64,000 nucleotides of DNA from Chrysophaeum taylorii (GCA_029834535.1 JAQMWT010000076.1:62001-126000); one strand, 5' to 3'. Positions 48,601-59,564 are shown, numbered from the stretch's first letter. Notes: generated from the sequence alone by a model not told the origin. A program made the numbers and translations.

Positions 48601-49750
48601 TGAATACAAAGTCCAAGAAGCGGACGTTTCCAACGACGAATATAAACTCAAATGCCTCCATGGTATGTCGCCTGAAGACAGGCACGCCTACCTCAAGGCC
48701 ATCGCCAAGGAACTCCACGACATTATCCGCTTTGGCTGCTTCAAACCTTCATTACCCGACGGTGTCTCTCGCCCTATTGACAGCAGGATGGTGCTGAAGA
48801 TCAAAACAGACTCTGCAGGCAAATACGTTAGGCACAAGGCTCGCCTCGCGCTACGTGGCTTCCTAGCATCCCTTGGCGCCGATTTCTTTGGTACCTTGAG
48901 CCCAATGGCGACAATGACCGCAATCCGGGTACTACTGGCCATTGCAGCATACAAGCAATTGCCTGTCTACCACGCAGACGTCCCGAACGCCTTCGTTCAG
49001 TCTGACATTGATGCCAACGTCTATGTTCAGTTACCAGACGGCATCAAGCTTATCGACCCCGATGACGCTAAGTACAAGGGCCGACGCCTACCGAAACTGC
49101 TGAAGTCACTTTATGGACTTCGTCAATCGCCATCTCTTTGGAACAAAGAAATAGACGGCTTCTTCCGTAGCCTTGGCTACAGGCGCCTGCATTCGGACTC
49201 TTGCCTATATGCCCGAGTATCCGCACATGCTAAGTTCGTCGTATGCAGTCTGTCTGTAGACGACATAATTATTGTGTCCAATGATGACACTCTCGTACTG
49301 AATTACAGGATGCCCTCCACAAACGGTATGCTGTAGAGCAGTTTGAACCTGTCCATACCCTCCTAGGCATGCGTGTGTGTCGCACATCTGATGGATCCAT
49401 TTCTCTGGATGTGCAAGCCAAGCTTGATGAACTCTTCGCTGATCATCCTGTCTTGCAGCAACTAACTCCGCTTAAATATCCAATGTCCTCGTCCTTCAAG
49501 TATAAAGATGGCACTCCCAGCTCTGAAACAGAGTTGTACATCAACTCGCACTTTGCCACCCTCCTTGGCAAGCTGGTGTTCATGCAAGTGGCCTGCAGAC
49601 CTGACTTCTCGCAAGCCTTGGGCAGATGTTCGCGTGGTATGCATGCACCCACGTATGTTCACGTCCAAATGCTAGAACACCTGCTCCGCTACCTGAGGAA
49701 GCCGGAAAACCGCTCACTTCGCCTCTGGTTTCATCCTAAAGGTAATGCTA
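48600..49750 (+). pseudogene. Reverse transcriptase region of the outer Copia
   Basis: It has SRPIDSRMVLKIKTDSAGKY, YHADVPNAFVQSDIDANVYV, LPKLLKSLYGLRQSPSLWNK and VCSLSVDDIIIVSNDDT. Confidence 0.9.
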
Positions 49751-49810
49751 TTGAAGTTCATCCTAAAGGTAATGCTATTGAAGTTCATCCTAAAGGTAAT
49801 GCTATTGAAG
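49730..49810 (+). repeat. 27-bp tandem triplication inside the outer Copia
   Basis: Three perfect units beginning TTCATCCTAAAGGTAATGCT and keeping frame (FHPKGNAIE repeated), between the RT and RNase H regions. Confidence 0.92.
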
Positions 49811-50496
49811 CTAACCTTCGCACTGTCTCCGCTAATCGAATTGATCTTTCCACTGTGGTTGACTACCAACCGCAGGGTGTATCCACTGGACAGTTTGATC
49901 CCTTAGTTGCCATGGTTGACGCTGACAATGCCCCTTCCTTAGCACAGGAAGATAGGAAATCTACCACCGGGTTTGTCTTCTATCTTTTCAACTGCCTTAT
50001 CTGTTGGAAAAGCAAGCTTCAACCGATTGTCTCCTGCTCAACTCACGAAGCTGAGTTGATTGCCCTCAGTATTTGTGCTGATGAAGCTGTTTGGCTACGC
50101 AAGCTGCTGTTGGAACTCTCCTTTGTCGTCAACCCCACCTTCTACGTCAACAATGTTAATGGTGAGAACACCGCCGATCCTGTTGATTTCGATGACAATG
50201 ACAACCAAATTGCTGAAGATATGCGCTTCATCAGAAGCCTACCTCACTTGTCTGACAATGCTGCTGCTGTTCACACCTCTAATAACCCATATGGATCATC
50301 TCGCTCCAAGGCACTGTCGACCAGATGGTTTAAGATCCGTGAGTACATCTCGCTACAGAAAATTCGAGTCCATCATGTTCCCGGCAAGCTAAACGTGGCT
50401 GATGGTTTTACAAAGCCACTTGCTGCTGAGTTCTCCACTTTTCGTTCTCTACTCGGTATGCATCATGCCTCTGATGACAAGTCTCTACAGGATTGA
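49750..50496 (+). pseudogene. RNase H region of the outer Copia
   Basis: LICWKSKLQPIVSCSTHEAE, LSDNAAAVHTSNNP, ALSTRWFKIREYISLQKIRV and VPGKLNVADGFTKPLAAEF. Confidence 0.9.
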
Positions 50497-50579
50497 AGAT
50501 GCCTAACCCCAGTGACCGCAACGTCGTTAAACTAGCCCTGGCCCTACCTTCTTTTGCCACAAATTTTTTGTACGCGTGA

Positions 50580-52585
50580 GTGTCGCTCATGTCCTTTTCT
50601 TGGCACTCCCGTGGCCGCGGCATCTCCCCAGTCGTTCGAAGGACAGTCCCACGCTCGCTCTCCACGGCCGAACCTTCTCCCAGGTTGTCGCAAAAGCGAC
50701 AACCCATGACTGCTGCTACTACTACCCCACAGGCTGCTGCTGTTGCACCGACACCAGCCGAACATATCTCACCTCAATCGCTAACGCTCCAGGACGGCCT
50801 CAGCATGGACTATGCTTTGTACGAACGAGGAATCTCTCTCCTTGAGAACTTCCGTGTCCCTGTCACCCCATTTCTCTCTTCTTTTATGCGAGTGGAACTC
50901 ACCACTGCCCTACGCTCCGTCTACCAGTCTACTGACTTTTCATTATTTGTGGAACTGACCACATTCATATCCATTCGCTTACCCATTACTATACCTTGGG
51001 AAGCTGCTCCTGCTATTGCTTCTATTGGCTGCTATAGAGGCCCCAAACGCGCACGTTTCATTTTGTCGTCATTTTGTACGCAGTGCCTCAATGATCTTGG
51101 ACAACCGACTTTCCTCGTCTCGACCACGTACAGTTCCAAGGCACAAACACCTCGTGAACTCCCCACCGAAGTGCTGAGTCACCTCAACATGGACGACCAT
51201 AAGAAGAATGGTGACGTCCCCATCTCTGCTATTACTATGGGTTTGTGCTTCGCGTGTCACAATACTGATCAGGTGCCTACACAACCTACCGTATGTGCTC
51301 GCAGTGATACTTCCTTCCGATTCCCTTGTGATGCGCGCCCAGCTGGTCATATACGCGCTACCCTCATACGCATCTATCATTCGCCAAGGGAGTTCTACAC
51401 TATTTTGACAAGTATGCTAGCTCAACACCCGTCACTTGTTAACTTGGTCTTATCCGTATCCGATACAGCCATAGATCCCACTACACAGCTGCCATTAGCA
51501 CTGGATCTTCGGCTTATAACCCAGATGCACCTTGAGCATCTTAATTTCCTTGTGACTCTTGTTCGAACACAGAGTCGCAAAGCTATGTTCAAGCCCTCCA
51601 AATTCCAACATGTGGTTACCACTGTTGCCCAATCGTGGGTACTACATCTTGACGACTACGTATCATCTCGTGATGATACAAAACCGCCGTCACTCCTGGA
51701 TGTAATGTTCGGCCCCACTTATACTCAGGCAGAACATATGACTTTCTGCGCTTTTTAAACGCGAAACACCCCCTACTTGCACAGCATGTGTTGACCGAAA
51801 CGTCGTTAAACTACTCACTCTCCACATCAGACCCTACTCTGGAGATGTCTTCGCCATCGACACACCCTGCGCCGTCTGCCTCGCTTGATGATTTCGATGC
51901 CTTGCGTCAACAAGTCGAACAACTCCAGGAAACTCTTCGAACACACGTTCGCAAGGTCAACACTCTCAGTGCTGAGAATCTATCTCTACGCACAGATCTA
52001 CAGGCTGCCATTGCTTCAATCACCTCCCTGGAGAGCCGGCTCTTTCCTCCTACAGCCAACGCCCACGTTTTACTTATAACACTGTACAAGATCACAGAGC
52101 TGATGTCTCGCTTAACTCTTACCGCTCATGACCAATATGCCACCAGCCACTCCTCCCCGGACGATCACCGCCTTCATCTGCGTGACAAGTTGCTCTCATG
52201 CATTCAAAGCATCCCGCTCTCATGTGAATCGGAAGACTCTTCTATCTTCTCGGATCCGTTCGCTGAGTCCAACTTCTTGGAAAACCAACTGGACACCCTA
52301 CAACTTGACTCGCTGGTGCCATCCATACCGAATGCTTTACTTGCACTCACGTTTCGCATGGTACCACACCATTCTGCTATTGGTGTTCACCACCTTACAG
52401 CAGAAGCTGACGACGACGATACCAATACTCTCGAACCAGTGACGATGTCCACCATCTCAGATAGCCCTAACACACTGTCTGTCGTACCTGTGTTTCGTAA
52501 TATTATTAATATTAATATTCAAAAGCGTCAAATCGACTCTCAGCTCCACCAAGTCCAAGCCCTAAGACACCTTCTATACTCTTGA
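50580..52585 (+). pseudogene. Two extra 3' genes of the outer Copia
   Basis: The first (about 50.6-51.75 kb) codes for a roughly 390-residue globular-looking protein with two C-x2-C pairs (SSFCTQCLNDLGQP and LCFACHNTDQ). The second (about 51.8-52.6 kb) codes for a protein with a coiled coil (LRQQVEQLQETLRTHVRKVN) and an acidic tail. Both match, in order and motif, the pair in the nested Copia. Each is preceded by a copy of the 21-base repeat (50,514 and 51,793). Confidence 0.7.
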
Positions 52586-52698
52586 TGCTTCGTATGTGAC
52601 CTCTGCGACCATCAAGACTGTATTCTCCTTTTTCTTTCCTTCATCATCATCTTTCTCCAAAGATGTTATATAGTCGCACCTTGCGCTTAAGACATCTC

Positions 52699-52705
52699 GA
52701 GGGGG
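52699..52705 (+). other. Polypurine tract of the outer Copia
   Basis: GAGGGGG directly before the 3' LTR. Confidence 0.7.
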
Positions 52706-53018
52706 TGCAGAGAAATCTGCTGCCTCTTAACCTTATCCGTCCGTTGAGAAAGTGATCTCTTCCTTACCGTTCTTCTTCCTTTCTACACAGTCAATTTGTC
52801 CTCTGATTTGTGCTCAAGCTCATCATCATGGTCTAGCGCGCCCCGAGGTATGTAGCACTATACACTTAGCCTTTCTCGTGTAGTTCTAGATGCCGCCTGT
52901 CGTGTTCTGAGGATATAGGGAACATAACCTTTCATTCCCCGAATTAACATTCCAGACGTTCATGATGAGACGGGATGGTTTCCCAGGTGACTTACCACTG
53001 CATGCAAAATGCTCTGCA
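52706..53018 (+). repeat. 3' LTR of the outer Copia
   Basis: 313 bp, pairs with 31,305-31,617; followed by GCGTA. Confidence 0.92.
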
Positions 53019-53279
53019 GCGTAGCGACTGCCTTGGACCAGGATGCCGATCGACGCGTCCTCGACCTCCCTTTGACATCCAATATCAATTTTAACCCAAA
53101 ACCCTCCCAAATTCCTGCACCAGTCGTGTCAGGGTGAGCTCGTGAGCACGCAGGGCGTTGGGTGGTAAGGAGTAAAATAAAAGGGTTAGGGAGGTAAGGG
53201 AGAAAATTAGAGGGTTAGGGAGTAAATTTCAGAGGTTAGAGTTTGCGGTGTCTCTTGATTTGTGCGTTGGCAGAGCCTC
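53019..53279. other. Non-coding stretch with telomere-like GGGTTAGGG repeats
   Basis: At 53,178-53,228 GGGTTAGGGAGG and GAGGGTTAGGGAG recur in purine-rich DNA, degenerate TTAGGG-like units. This is too short and irregular to be a chromosome end. No gene is present. Confidence 0.5.
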
Positions 53280-54244
53280 GCTGAGGACCGACGACAACAT
53301 GTCGGCAGCGCATGTACTGGAAGTGCTGCTGGACACTCCTGCAACTGTTGATGGCCTCCACGGACGAAACGCGCTTCACACCAACCCGGCTCCACTGGTT
53401 TTACAACTCAGGTGACAAGCATGACAAGCTACGTCAAGTAGCGACCATCGTGACAGATCCCGACGTTTACGACGAAGAAGACGACGACAGCGACAACGAT
53501 GTCGACCTCACGATCGATCCGACAATCGAGCCCCCTTAGAAAAGGTCTTCCTATCTGAGCGCGGCGGCGTCAAGTGGTTCCAGTCTGCGGCTCTCTAGAC
53601 GGCCAAGGTTGGCAAGCAGCACCAAGGCCTCTGGGACTCGGACAATTTTCTCCTTCAGGTCGAGGACGTCCTCGATGTCATGGAGATTTGGTGCCTTGGT
53701 CACCGGTTCCTAATTGAGGTCGACCACTCGTTGTGACACGTATCACTCGCTCGGTGGCCAGCTCGACAAGTGCGGCGACATCGTTCCGGGGACCTCAAGC
53801 AAGGAGATCCTCGGCAATTGCCCGGACTTCAAGAACGAACTCAACCTCCTCCAGTAGCTCGTTTCTTGACCGTGGCCACATCCTACTATCGTCGCCGAAA
53901 TCCACCCAGAGCTCGCCGGCGATGGCTGGGGCCAGTCATAGCGGTACTACCGCCAACATAACACCAGAACAGAAAGTGAGATGGCGCGCCGACAACGTGA
54001 GCGCGTCTTCGACAGTATTGGCCCCTAAAGCCTTCCGCCTCTCCGGCTCATGCGGTTCTCTCGCGTCGCCCGCGAGTACAAACTCGTCTACCGCGGCGAG
54101 GACGTGGGCACCGCCGAGTTCGAACTCGCCAAAATCGAGCGACTAAGAGAGAATGCGCGTCTCAAGCGCAAACACTCCTCCCATCGCGCGATCGACGCGC
54201 CAATTCCATCTGCGTTGACTCTGGAGGATAACGTCGCTGACTAG
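53280..54244 (+). pseudogene. Decayed DDE transposase of a plain DNA transposon
   Basis: Fragments in several frames follow the order of a DDE superendonuclease-type transposase: GLWDSDNFLLQVEDVLDVM, then GHRFLIEVDHS (first Asp region followed by a lost D-x-S-G-H), NCPDFKNELNLLQ, a degraded 'PKFHPEL' block (EIHPELAGDGWGQS, carrying the expected Glu), and the C-terminal FSRVAREYKLVYRGEDVGTA followed by ARLKRKHSSHRAID. I recall this family from fungi and algae, where it ends in YKSHRR. Stops and frame changes are scattered throughout, for example a TAG after QSAAL at about 53,597 and others in the 53,850-53,940 stretch. No inverted ends were recognised. Confidence 0.6.
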
Positions 54245-54752
54245 CTATATGCATGACTCTAGTGATGACCTCGACACTCGAAAAGCGCGGCGAGAGGACA
54301 GGAACAGTCCCCTCGCGTATCGGAGCCGCTCTGCCATCCGACTTGAGGCGCTTCCGACCGCTCGCGGCACGTAGGGCGTCGAGATTGGACTCGGCATACA
54401 GTCGCAAACTTCAGGCATAGTGTATATAAGTTGTACGGGCTCGCCCGGAGTCACTTGTGCCTTCACGGACAGCCCAAGAGGACCCCCTCGGAGGCCCGAG
54501 CGAAACTCCGGTCCAAACCGACCGATTTCCCGCTCAAAAAACCCACAGACTCGAACGGGGTTTATAGTCGAATATGCTTGTATTTAGGAAAATTTCTAGA
54601 GGTCGCGCCACAAAATCAGCGCCCTTCTTTCACCAACAACGAATTTCAAGCGGAGGGCGAATAATAACCTCCAGCGGTCACCCGTCAGTGCGAAGCAGCC
54701 ACGAGTGTCGAAGCGAGGACACCTTCGCAAGAAAACAGCTTCGCTTCGCATC
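54245..54752. promoter_or_regulatory. 5' flank of the SulP transporter gene
   Basis: A TATA-like GTGTATATAAG lies at about 54,421-54,431, some 320 bases before the ATG. No gene was found. The coding frame is open back to 54,705 but without an ATG. Confidence 0.35.
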
Positions 54753-56924
54753 ATGGGCGAGGCCCCCGAGGCCCGGACGGAGAGTCCGTTCTTGACGGAG
54801 GAACTCCTCGGGGACGAGAACTTTAGCAGCAACGGGAGCGAGAGCGACGGGGAGCGAATCCCATTGCGGTGGCGGCCGTCCGCCTCGTCCTCGTCGTCGC
54901 CGTCTCAGGAAGAGGCGTCGCCGTCGCTCGCGGCGTGGCGAGTCAAGGCCCTCGCTTTGGTCCAGAATATCCCCGAGGAGTGCTTTTGCGGGCTCGAGGT
55001 GAAAGAACACTGGAAGTTGGACATTCTAGCGGGCCTAACGGTCGGGATCGTCTTGGTTCCGCAGGGTATGGCGTACGCGCTCCTCGCCAACCTGAATCCC
55101 GTGTATGGATTGTATTGCGGCGTCATGCCCTTGGTGACGTACGCGTGCCTGGGGGACTCGCGGTTCCTCGCGATAGGACCGTTCGCGCTCGTGAGCTTGC
55201 TGAGCGCCGACGCGGCAAGCGCCGCGTGCGACGCGGCGGGCGACGCGTGCGTCGCGGCGCCAGACTCGGCCTGCTTCGTGTCGGCAACCCTCACGCTGAG
55301 CTTGACGGTCGGGGTCGCCCAGTTGATCCTCGCCGCGAGCGGGGTCGCCGAGGTCGTGGCGAGCTTGCTCGCCGACTCTGTTATGGACGGATTCACGACG
55401 GCAGCCGCGTGCACGATCGCGACCTCGCAGCTCTCGCACCTCGTCGGCTTCAGCGAAGACCAGAAAAGTCGGTCGATGGAGCGCGCGGCGACGCTGGTTC
55501 CGGGCCTCAAAGTGTCGGCAGTGTTGCAACAGTGGCTCGCAGTCCTCCTATCGACCGACGCGATCGACTGGTCGGCGGTTTCCGTCGGCGCGGTCTCGTT
55601 CGCCGCGCTCTTGGCGCTCAAAAAGCTCAAGCAGCGCAAGCTCCTCCACCCCTACACGCCCGAGCAACTTTTGGTGATCTTGCTCGCTACGGCCGTCTCG
55701 GCCCTCGGCAACCGTTTCGCGCCGTGCGTCGGCCACCTCCCTTCGGGGTTTCCGCGTTTCGACCCGACGCCCTGGCGCGACCTCTACGCGACCGGCAACG
55801 CCCCCCTCGCGACCACGCTCGCAATCGCCAAGGGATCCCTCACCCTTGCCGTGATCGTCTACGTGTTGTCCTTGGCGATCGTCAGGTCCCTCGCCGCCAA
55901 GGCGGGCGCCAAGGACTCGGCGCGACCGAGACGCGAGCTCGCCGCCCTCGGTGCTTCCAATTGCGTCGGCGCCTTCTTCGGCTCCTACGTCGCCGCCGGC
56001 TCGCTCTCGCGCAGCGCGCTGGCGACCGACGCGGGCGCGGCGACACCGCGCCACAACCTCGTCGCGGCCTTGGTCGTCGCGGGAACCCTCGTCGCCCTCA
56101 CGCCTCTCTTCGAGCCGACGCCCAAGGCCGTCTTGAGTTCCGTCGTCTTCGTCTCCCTTCTCTCGCTCTTCGACTTTGGCGAAACGGCGAGGCTCTGGCA
56201 CCGCGGCCACCGCGAAGACGCCGCGCTCTGGATTACCACCTTCCTGGCGACCCTCGCCCTCGGCGTCGAGCCCGGCCTCGCGATAGGCGTGCTCCTCTCG
56301 ATCGCCCGCCTGGTCCGCGACGCCGCGAGGCCGCCCGTAGCCCAACTCGGCCGCATCGAGGGCCATCCCACCGTGTACCGCGACCTCAAGCGCCGCAAGC
56401 GCGCCCCGCAGCTTCCGGCCGCCGAGATCCCGGGCGTTGCCGTCGTCCGATACGGCGCCGCCGTCACCTTCGCGTCTCGCGCCCACTTCGCCCGCGCCCT
56501 AAAACTCTACCTCGACCAAGACCGCCACGTCCACGCGGTTGTCTTGGACTGCAGCTCGGTCACCTCCATTGACAGCTCGGGAGAAAAAACCCTCCGCGAG
56601 ATCATCCACGACTTCAAAGACGCTCGCATCACCTTGTTGTTCGCCTGCGCCCGCTCCACCCTCCGCGACGTCCTCGCCAACGCCCACGTCCTCCAAACCG
56701 AACTCATACCCGCTTCTACAATTTTTGTCTCCCTCCACGACGCGGTCTCCTTCGCCGAGTTCCACTTGGTACCCTACGAAGAGGACCGCCTGGCGGCGGC
56801 ATCTCGGGACTCCTCCTCGACGCCCCCCCTGGCTAACGTCACCGAGCTCGTACCGCTGGCGACGTCGACAGTCCACACCGACGACGACCCCGAGTCGCCG
56901 GCCCTCTTCCACGTCCACGAGTGA
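54753..56924 (+). CDS. SLC26/SulP family anion transporter with STAS domain
   Basis: 723 residues from ATG 54,753 (MGEAPEARTESPFLTEELL). The acidic N-terminal tail is cytosolic. The membrane domain begins at DILAGLTVGIVLVPQGMAYA, followed by GLYCGVMPLVTYACLGDSR and ATLTLSLTVGVAQLILAAS, and ends near LALGVEPGLAIGVLLSIARL. About 12-14 helices are expected. The C-terminal STAS domain is at about 545-660 (HAVVLDCSSVTSIDSSGEKT), which in SulP proteins regulates transport. Candidate substrates are sulfate, bicarbonate or other anions and cannot be separated by sequence alone. No intron was seen. The flank downstream is a transposon nest. Confidence 0.92.
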   Translation: MGEAPEARTESPFLTEELLGDENFSSNGSESDGERIPLRWRPSASSSSSPSQEEASPSLAAWRVKALALVQNIPEECFCGLEVKEHWKLDILAGLTVGIVLVPQGMAYALLANLNPVYGLYCGVMPLVTYACLGDSRFLAIGPFALVSLLSADAASAACDAAGDACVAAPDSACFVSATLTLSLTVGVAQLILAASGVAEVVASLLADSVMDGFTTAAACTIATSQLSHLVGFSEDQKSRSMERAATLVPGLKVSAVLQQWLAVLLSTDAIDWSAVSVGAVSFAALLALKKLKQRKLLHPYTPEQLLVILLATAVSALGNRFAPCVGHLPSGFPRFDPTPWRDLYATGNAPLATTLAIAKGSLTLAVIVYVLSLAIVRSLAAKAGAKDSARPRRELAALGASNCVGAFFGSYVAAGSLSRSALATDAGAATPRHNLVAALVVAGTLVALTPLFEPTPKAVLSSVVFVSLLSLFDFGETARLWHRGHREDAALWITTFLATLALGVEPGLAIGVLLSIARLVRDAARPPVAQLGRIEGHPTVYRDLKRRKRAPQLPAAEIPGVAVVRYGAAVTFASRAHFARALKLYLDQDRHVHAVVLDCSSVTSIDSSGEKTLREIIHDFKDARITLLFACARSTLRDVLANAHVLQTELIPASTIFVSLHDAVSFAEFHLVPYEEDRLAAASRDSSSTPPLANVTELVPLATSTVHTDDDPESPALFHVHE

Positions 56925-57069
56925 ACGACGTCGGGGAGATTCCGATATTAATTGGGATGAACACCATCATCCCCTGCTGCATCTTATACCCCCCCAATTT
57001 TGTACGATGCAACTTTTTGTACAACGAAATAAGTAACCCATTTTTGTTAGCGCCGCCGCCACCTAATGA
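56925..57069. other. 3' flank of SulP
   Basis: Short AT-rich interval that holds the likely polyadenylation region (TTTTTGTACAACGAAATAAG near 57,013). No gene. Confidence 0.4.
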
Positions 57070-57138
57070 GTCAATTAGCCAAACGCGGCATATATTGTTA
57101 GATTTAGGCGGAGGTTTGGTGGGAGTGTTAGGTGATAC
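57070..57138 (+). repeat. 70-bp dispersed repeat, copy 2
   Basis: Matches 5,534-5,603. Its last bases (GATAC) run into the inverted end ATACAAGTGC of the adjoining element. Confidence 0.75.
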
Positions 57139-57420
57139 AAGTGCAGGCCAGTAAGTTCACCTGGTCCCAGTAAGTTTCGTATAAGTTCACCTGGTCAGTA
57201 AGTTCACCTAACTCACACCAACTCCTTTGAGCTCGTAGCTCTCGCCTCCGCCAATCCAAGCTGCTTTGATCCGCACGCAAAAGCCCTTTACTCTAAAAAC
57301 CCCAGTATGTTCAACTGGTCCCAGTTTCACCTGGTCACTCAGTTCACCTAGTCCCAATCTCTAACCCCAGTAAGTTCATCTTGTCCCAGTAAGTTCACCT
57401 ATAGTGCGTGTGTAGACGCC
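57135..57420 (+). repeat. Minisatellite of AGTAAGTTCACCTGGTCCC units, left cluster
   Basis: Irregular repeats of AGTTCACCTGGTCCCAGTA with variants (CCTAGTCCCAATCTCTAACC). Further clusters are at about 57,730-57,870, 59,315-59,430, 59,530-59,560, 59,828-59,900, 60,570-60,630 and 61,225-61,545, inverted in the right half. Confidence 0.85.
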
Positions 57421-57430
57421 GGGAGGGGGC

Positions 57431-57720
57431 TTATCGGTATTGCACAGCACGTGTGGGGTAGGGTGGAGTCGTCGACCCAGAAGAGCAAATCCTCGGGGTT
57501 GCCGATCGACAGAGAGCCACGTAGAGCTGGACGTGGCAGAAGACGGGCTTGGGAAAGAGGACGCCGACCTCGCGGGGCGTCTGGCCCTGGCTCTTGTTGA
57601 TCGTTTGGCGTAGGCGGGCCTTAAGCGATACAGGTTGGAGGAGCCTCAGTGACAACGACACGATCGATCATGTATCTGGTACCGTTGCAGTGGCCGTGCG
57701 ACGGGTCGAGGTTGGGGAGC
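57431..57720 (-). pseudogene. Helitron (Pif1-like) helicase fragment 1
   Basis: It reads [20 protein letters not shown] then [20 protein letters not shown]. This is helicase motif V/VI of Helitron RepHel proteins ([17 protein letters not shown]). It stops where the minisatellite starts again. Confidence 0.8.
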
Positions 57721-57894
57721 CTCCAACCTTTGAGTTTACTCTAAAAACCCTTTACTCTAAAAACCCCAGTATGTTCACCTGGTCCCAGTTTCACCTGGTC
57801 ACTCAGCTCACCTAGTCCCAATCTCCAACCCCAGTAAGTTCACCTGGTCCCAGTAAGCACACCTACAGTGCGCGTGTAGACGCCGTGAGGGGGC

Positions 57895-58460
57895 TTATCG
57901 GTATTGCGCAGCACGTGTGGGGTAGGGTGGAGTCGTCGACCCAGATGAGTATATCCTCGAGGATGCCGATCGACAGAGAGCCACGTAGAGCTGGACGTGG
58001 CAGAAGACGGGCTTGGGAAAGAGGACGCCGACCTTGCGGGGCGTCTGGCCCTGGCTCTTGTTGATCGTTTGGCGTAGGCGGGCCTTAAGCGATACAGGTT
58101 GGAGGAGCCTCGGTGACAACGACACGATCGATCATGTATCTGGTACCGTTGCAGTGGCCGTGCGACGGGTCGAGGTTGCGAAGACATTCAGCTCGCGATC
58201 AAAGTCAGCATGCCGTTGGTTGTCAGGGAGTTGAAAACTCTACTGTAAAGAGCGAGGCGTCGTCTTCCGACCCAGCCTAGTCAGCCGAAAAGAACTCCGA
58301 CGCCTCGTCTCCGGGAAAAAAAGGCCGCGGTCATGCGCGCGTTGTCAGCATCGACAACATCGTTTCGACGGGGCGTGAGAATGGCGCGCTGAAAGAGGCG
58401 CCGCGGGTCGTGGAAATAGTCTGCGAGGTCGCCGTAGACGGCTTGGAGGATCACTGTCTG
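57895..58460 (-). pseudogene. Helitron helicase fragment 2
   Basis: Longer than fragment 1. It holds the same TINKSQGQT block plus, upstream, the [17 protein letters not shown]-like block typical of Helitrons (N-L...G-x-C-N-G-T-R) and the RAILTPRRNDVV-like block. Frames are broken. Confidence 0.75.
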
Positions 58461-58734
58461 GCTCTTGCGCCTACCTGATCCTTACTCTCGCGCCTACCTG
58501 TTCCTTACCCTAAATCGAGGGACAGACAAACAAACAGACAAACAAAACAGACAAACAAACAGACAGACAAACATCTGTCGATTAGTAGTTAGGAACTGCT
58601 AAGAGGGTTTGTTTGTCTGTCCCTCGATTTAGGGTAAGGATCAGGTAGGATCGGAAGACTGCTGTTTTGTTTGTCCCTCGATTTAGGGTAAGGATCAGGT
58701 AGGCGCGAGAGCAAGTATCAGGTAGGCGCGAGAG

Positions 58735-59285
58735 CCAGACAGTGATCCTCCAAGCCGTCTACGGCGACCTCGCAGACTATTACTCCACGACCCGCGGCGG
58801 CTCTTTCAGCGCGCCATTCTCACCCCCCGTCGAAACGATGTTGTCGATGCTGACAACGCGCGCATGACCGCGGCCTTTTTTTCCCGGAGACGAGGCGTCG
58901 GAGTTCTTTTCGGCTGACTAGGCTGGGTCGGAAGACGACGCCTCGCTCTTTATAGTCGAGTTTTCAACTCCCTGACAACCAACGGCATGCTGACTTTGAG
59001 CGCGAGGTTAAAGTCTTCGAAACCTCGACCCGTCGCACGGCCTCTGGAACGGTACCAGATACATGATCGATCGTGTCGTTGTCACCGAGGCTCCTCCAAC
59101 CTGTATCGCTTAAGGCCCGCCTACGCCAAACGATCAACAAGAGCCAGGGCCAGACGCCCCGCGAGGTCGGCGTCCTCTTGGCGAAGCCCGTCTTCTGCCA
59201 CGTCCAGCTCTACGTGGCTCTCTGTCGATACTCATCTGGGTCGACGACTCCACCCTACCCCACACGTGCTGCGCAATACCGATAA
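58735..59285 (+). pseudogene. Helitron helicase fragment 3
   Basis: Inverted copy of fragment 2 in the right arm: ILQAVYGDLADY near 58,745, then [20 protein letters not shown] and [14 protein letters not shown] at 59,130-59,230. Near the end a short piece found in the other copies is missing. Confidence 0.75.
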
Positions 59286-59564
59286 GCCCCCTCCCGGCGT
59301 CTACACGCGCACTATAGGTGAACTTACTGGGACCACGTGAACTTACTGGGGTTTGAGATTGGGACTAGGTGAACTGAGTGACCAGGTGAAACTGGGACCA
59401 GGTGAACATACTGGGGTTTTAGAGCAAAGGGTTTTTAGAGTAAACTCACTCAAAGGTTGGCGGCGCGTGCGGATCGAAGCAGCTTAGATTGGCGGAGGCG
59501 AGAGCGACGAGCTCAAAGGAGTTGGTTTGAGCTAGGTGAACTTACTGACCAGGTGAACTTATAT

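Larger units (their letters stand above)
31305..53018 (+). mobile_element. Outer fossil Copia (Ty1/copia) retroelement, interrupted by a nested Copia
   Basis: Two 313-bp LTRs (31,305-31,617 and 52,706-53,018) bound the element, with LTR ends TGCAGAG...CTCTGCA and flanks GCGTC / GCGTA as a near-perfect 5-bp target duplication. The order inside is Gag, protease, integrase, RT, RNase H, the Copia order, then two extra genes. Without the nested insertion it is about 9.8 kb, long for Copia. The LTRs are about 96% identical by eye, so it is older than the nested element. It is broken: besides the 11.9-kb insertion it shows a few other disruptions. GC is lower than in the host genes around it. Confidence 0.92.

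Noticed and set aside
53178-53228. Telomere end
   Set aside because: Only a few degenerate GGGTTAGGG units, with genes on both sides.
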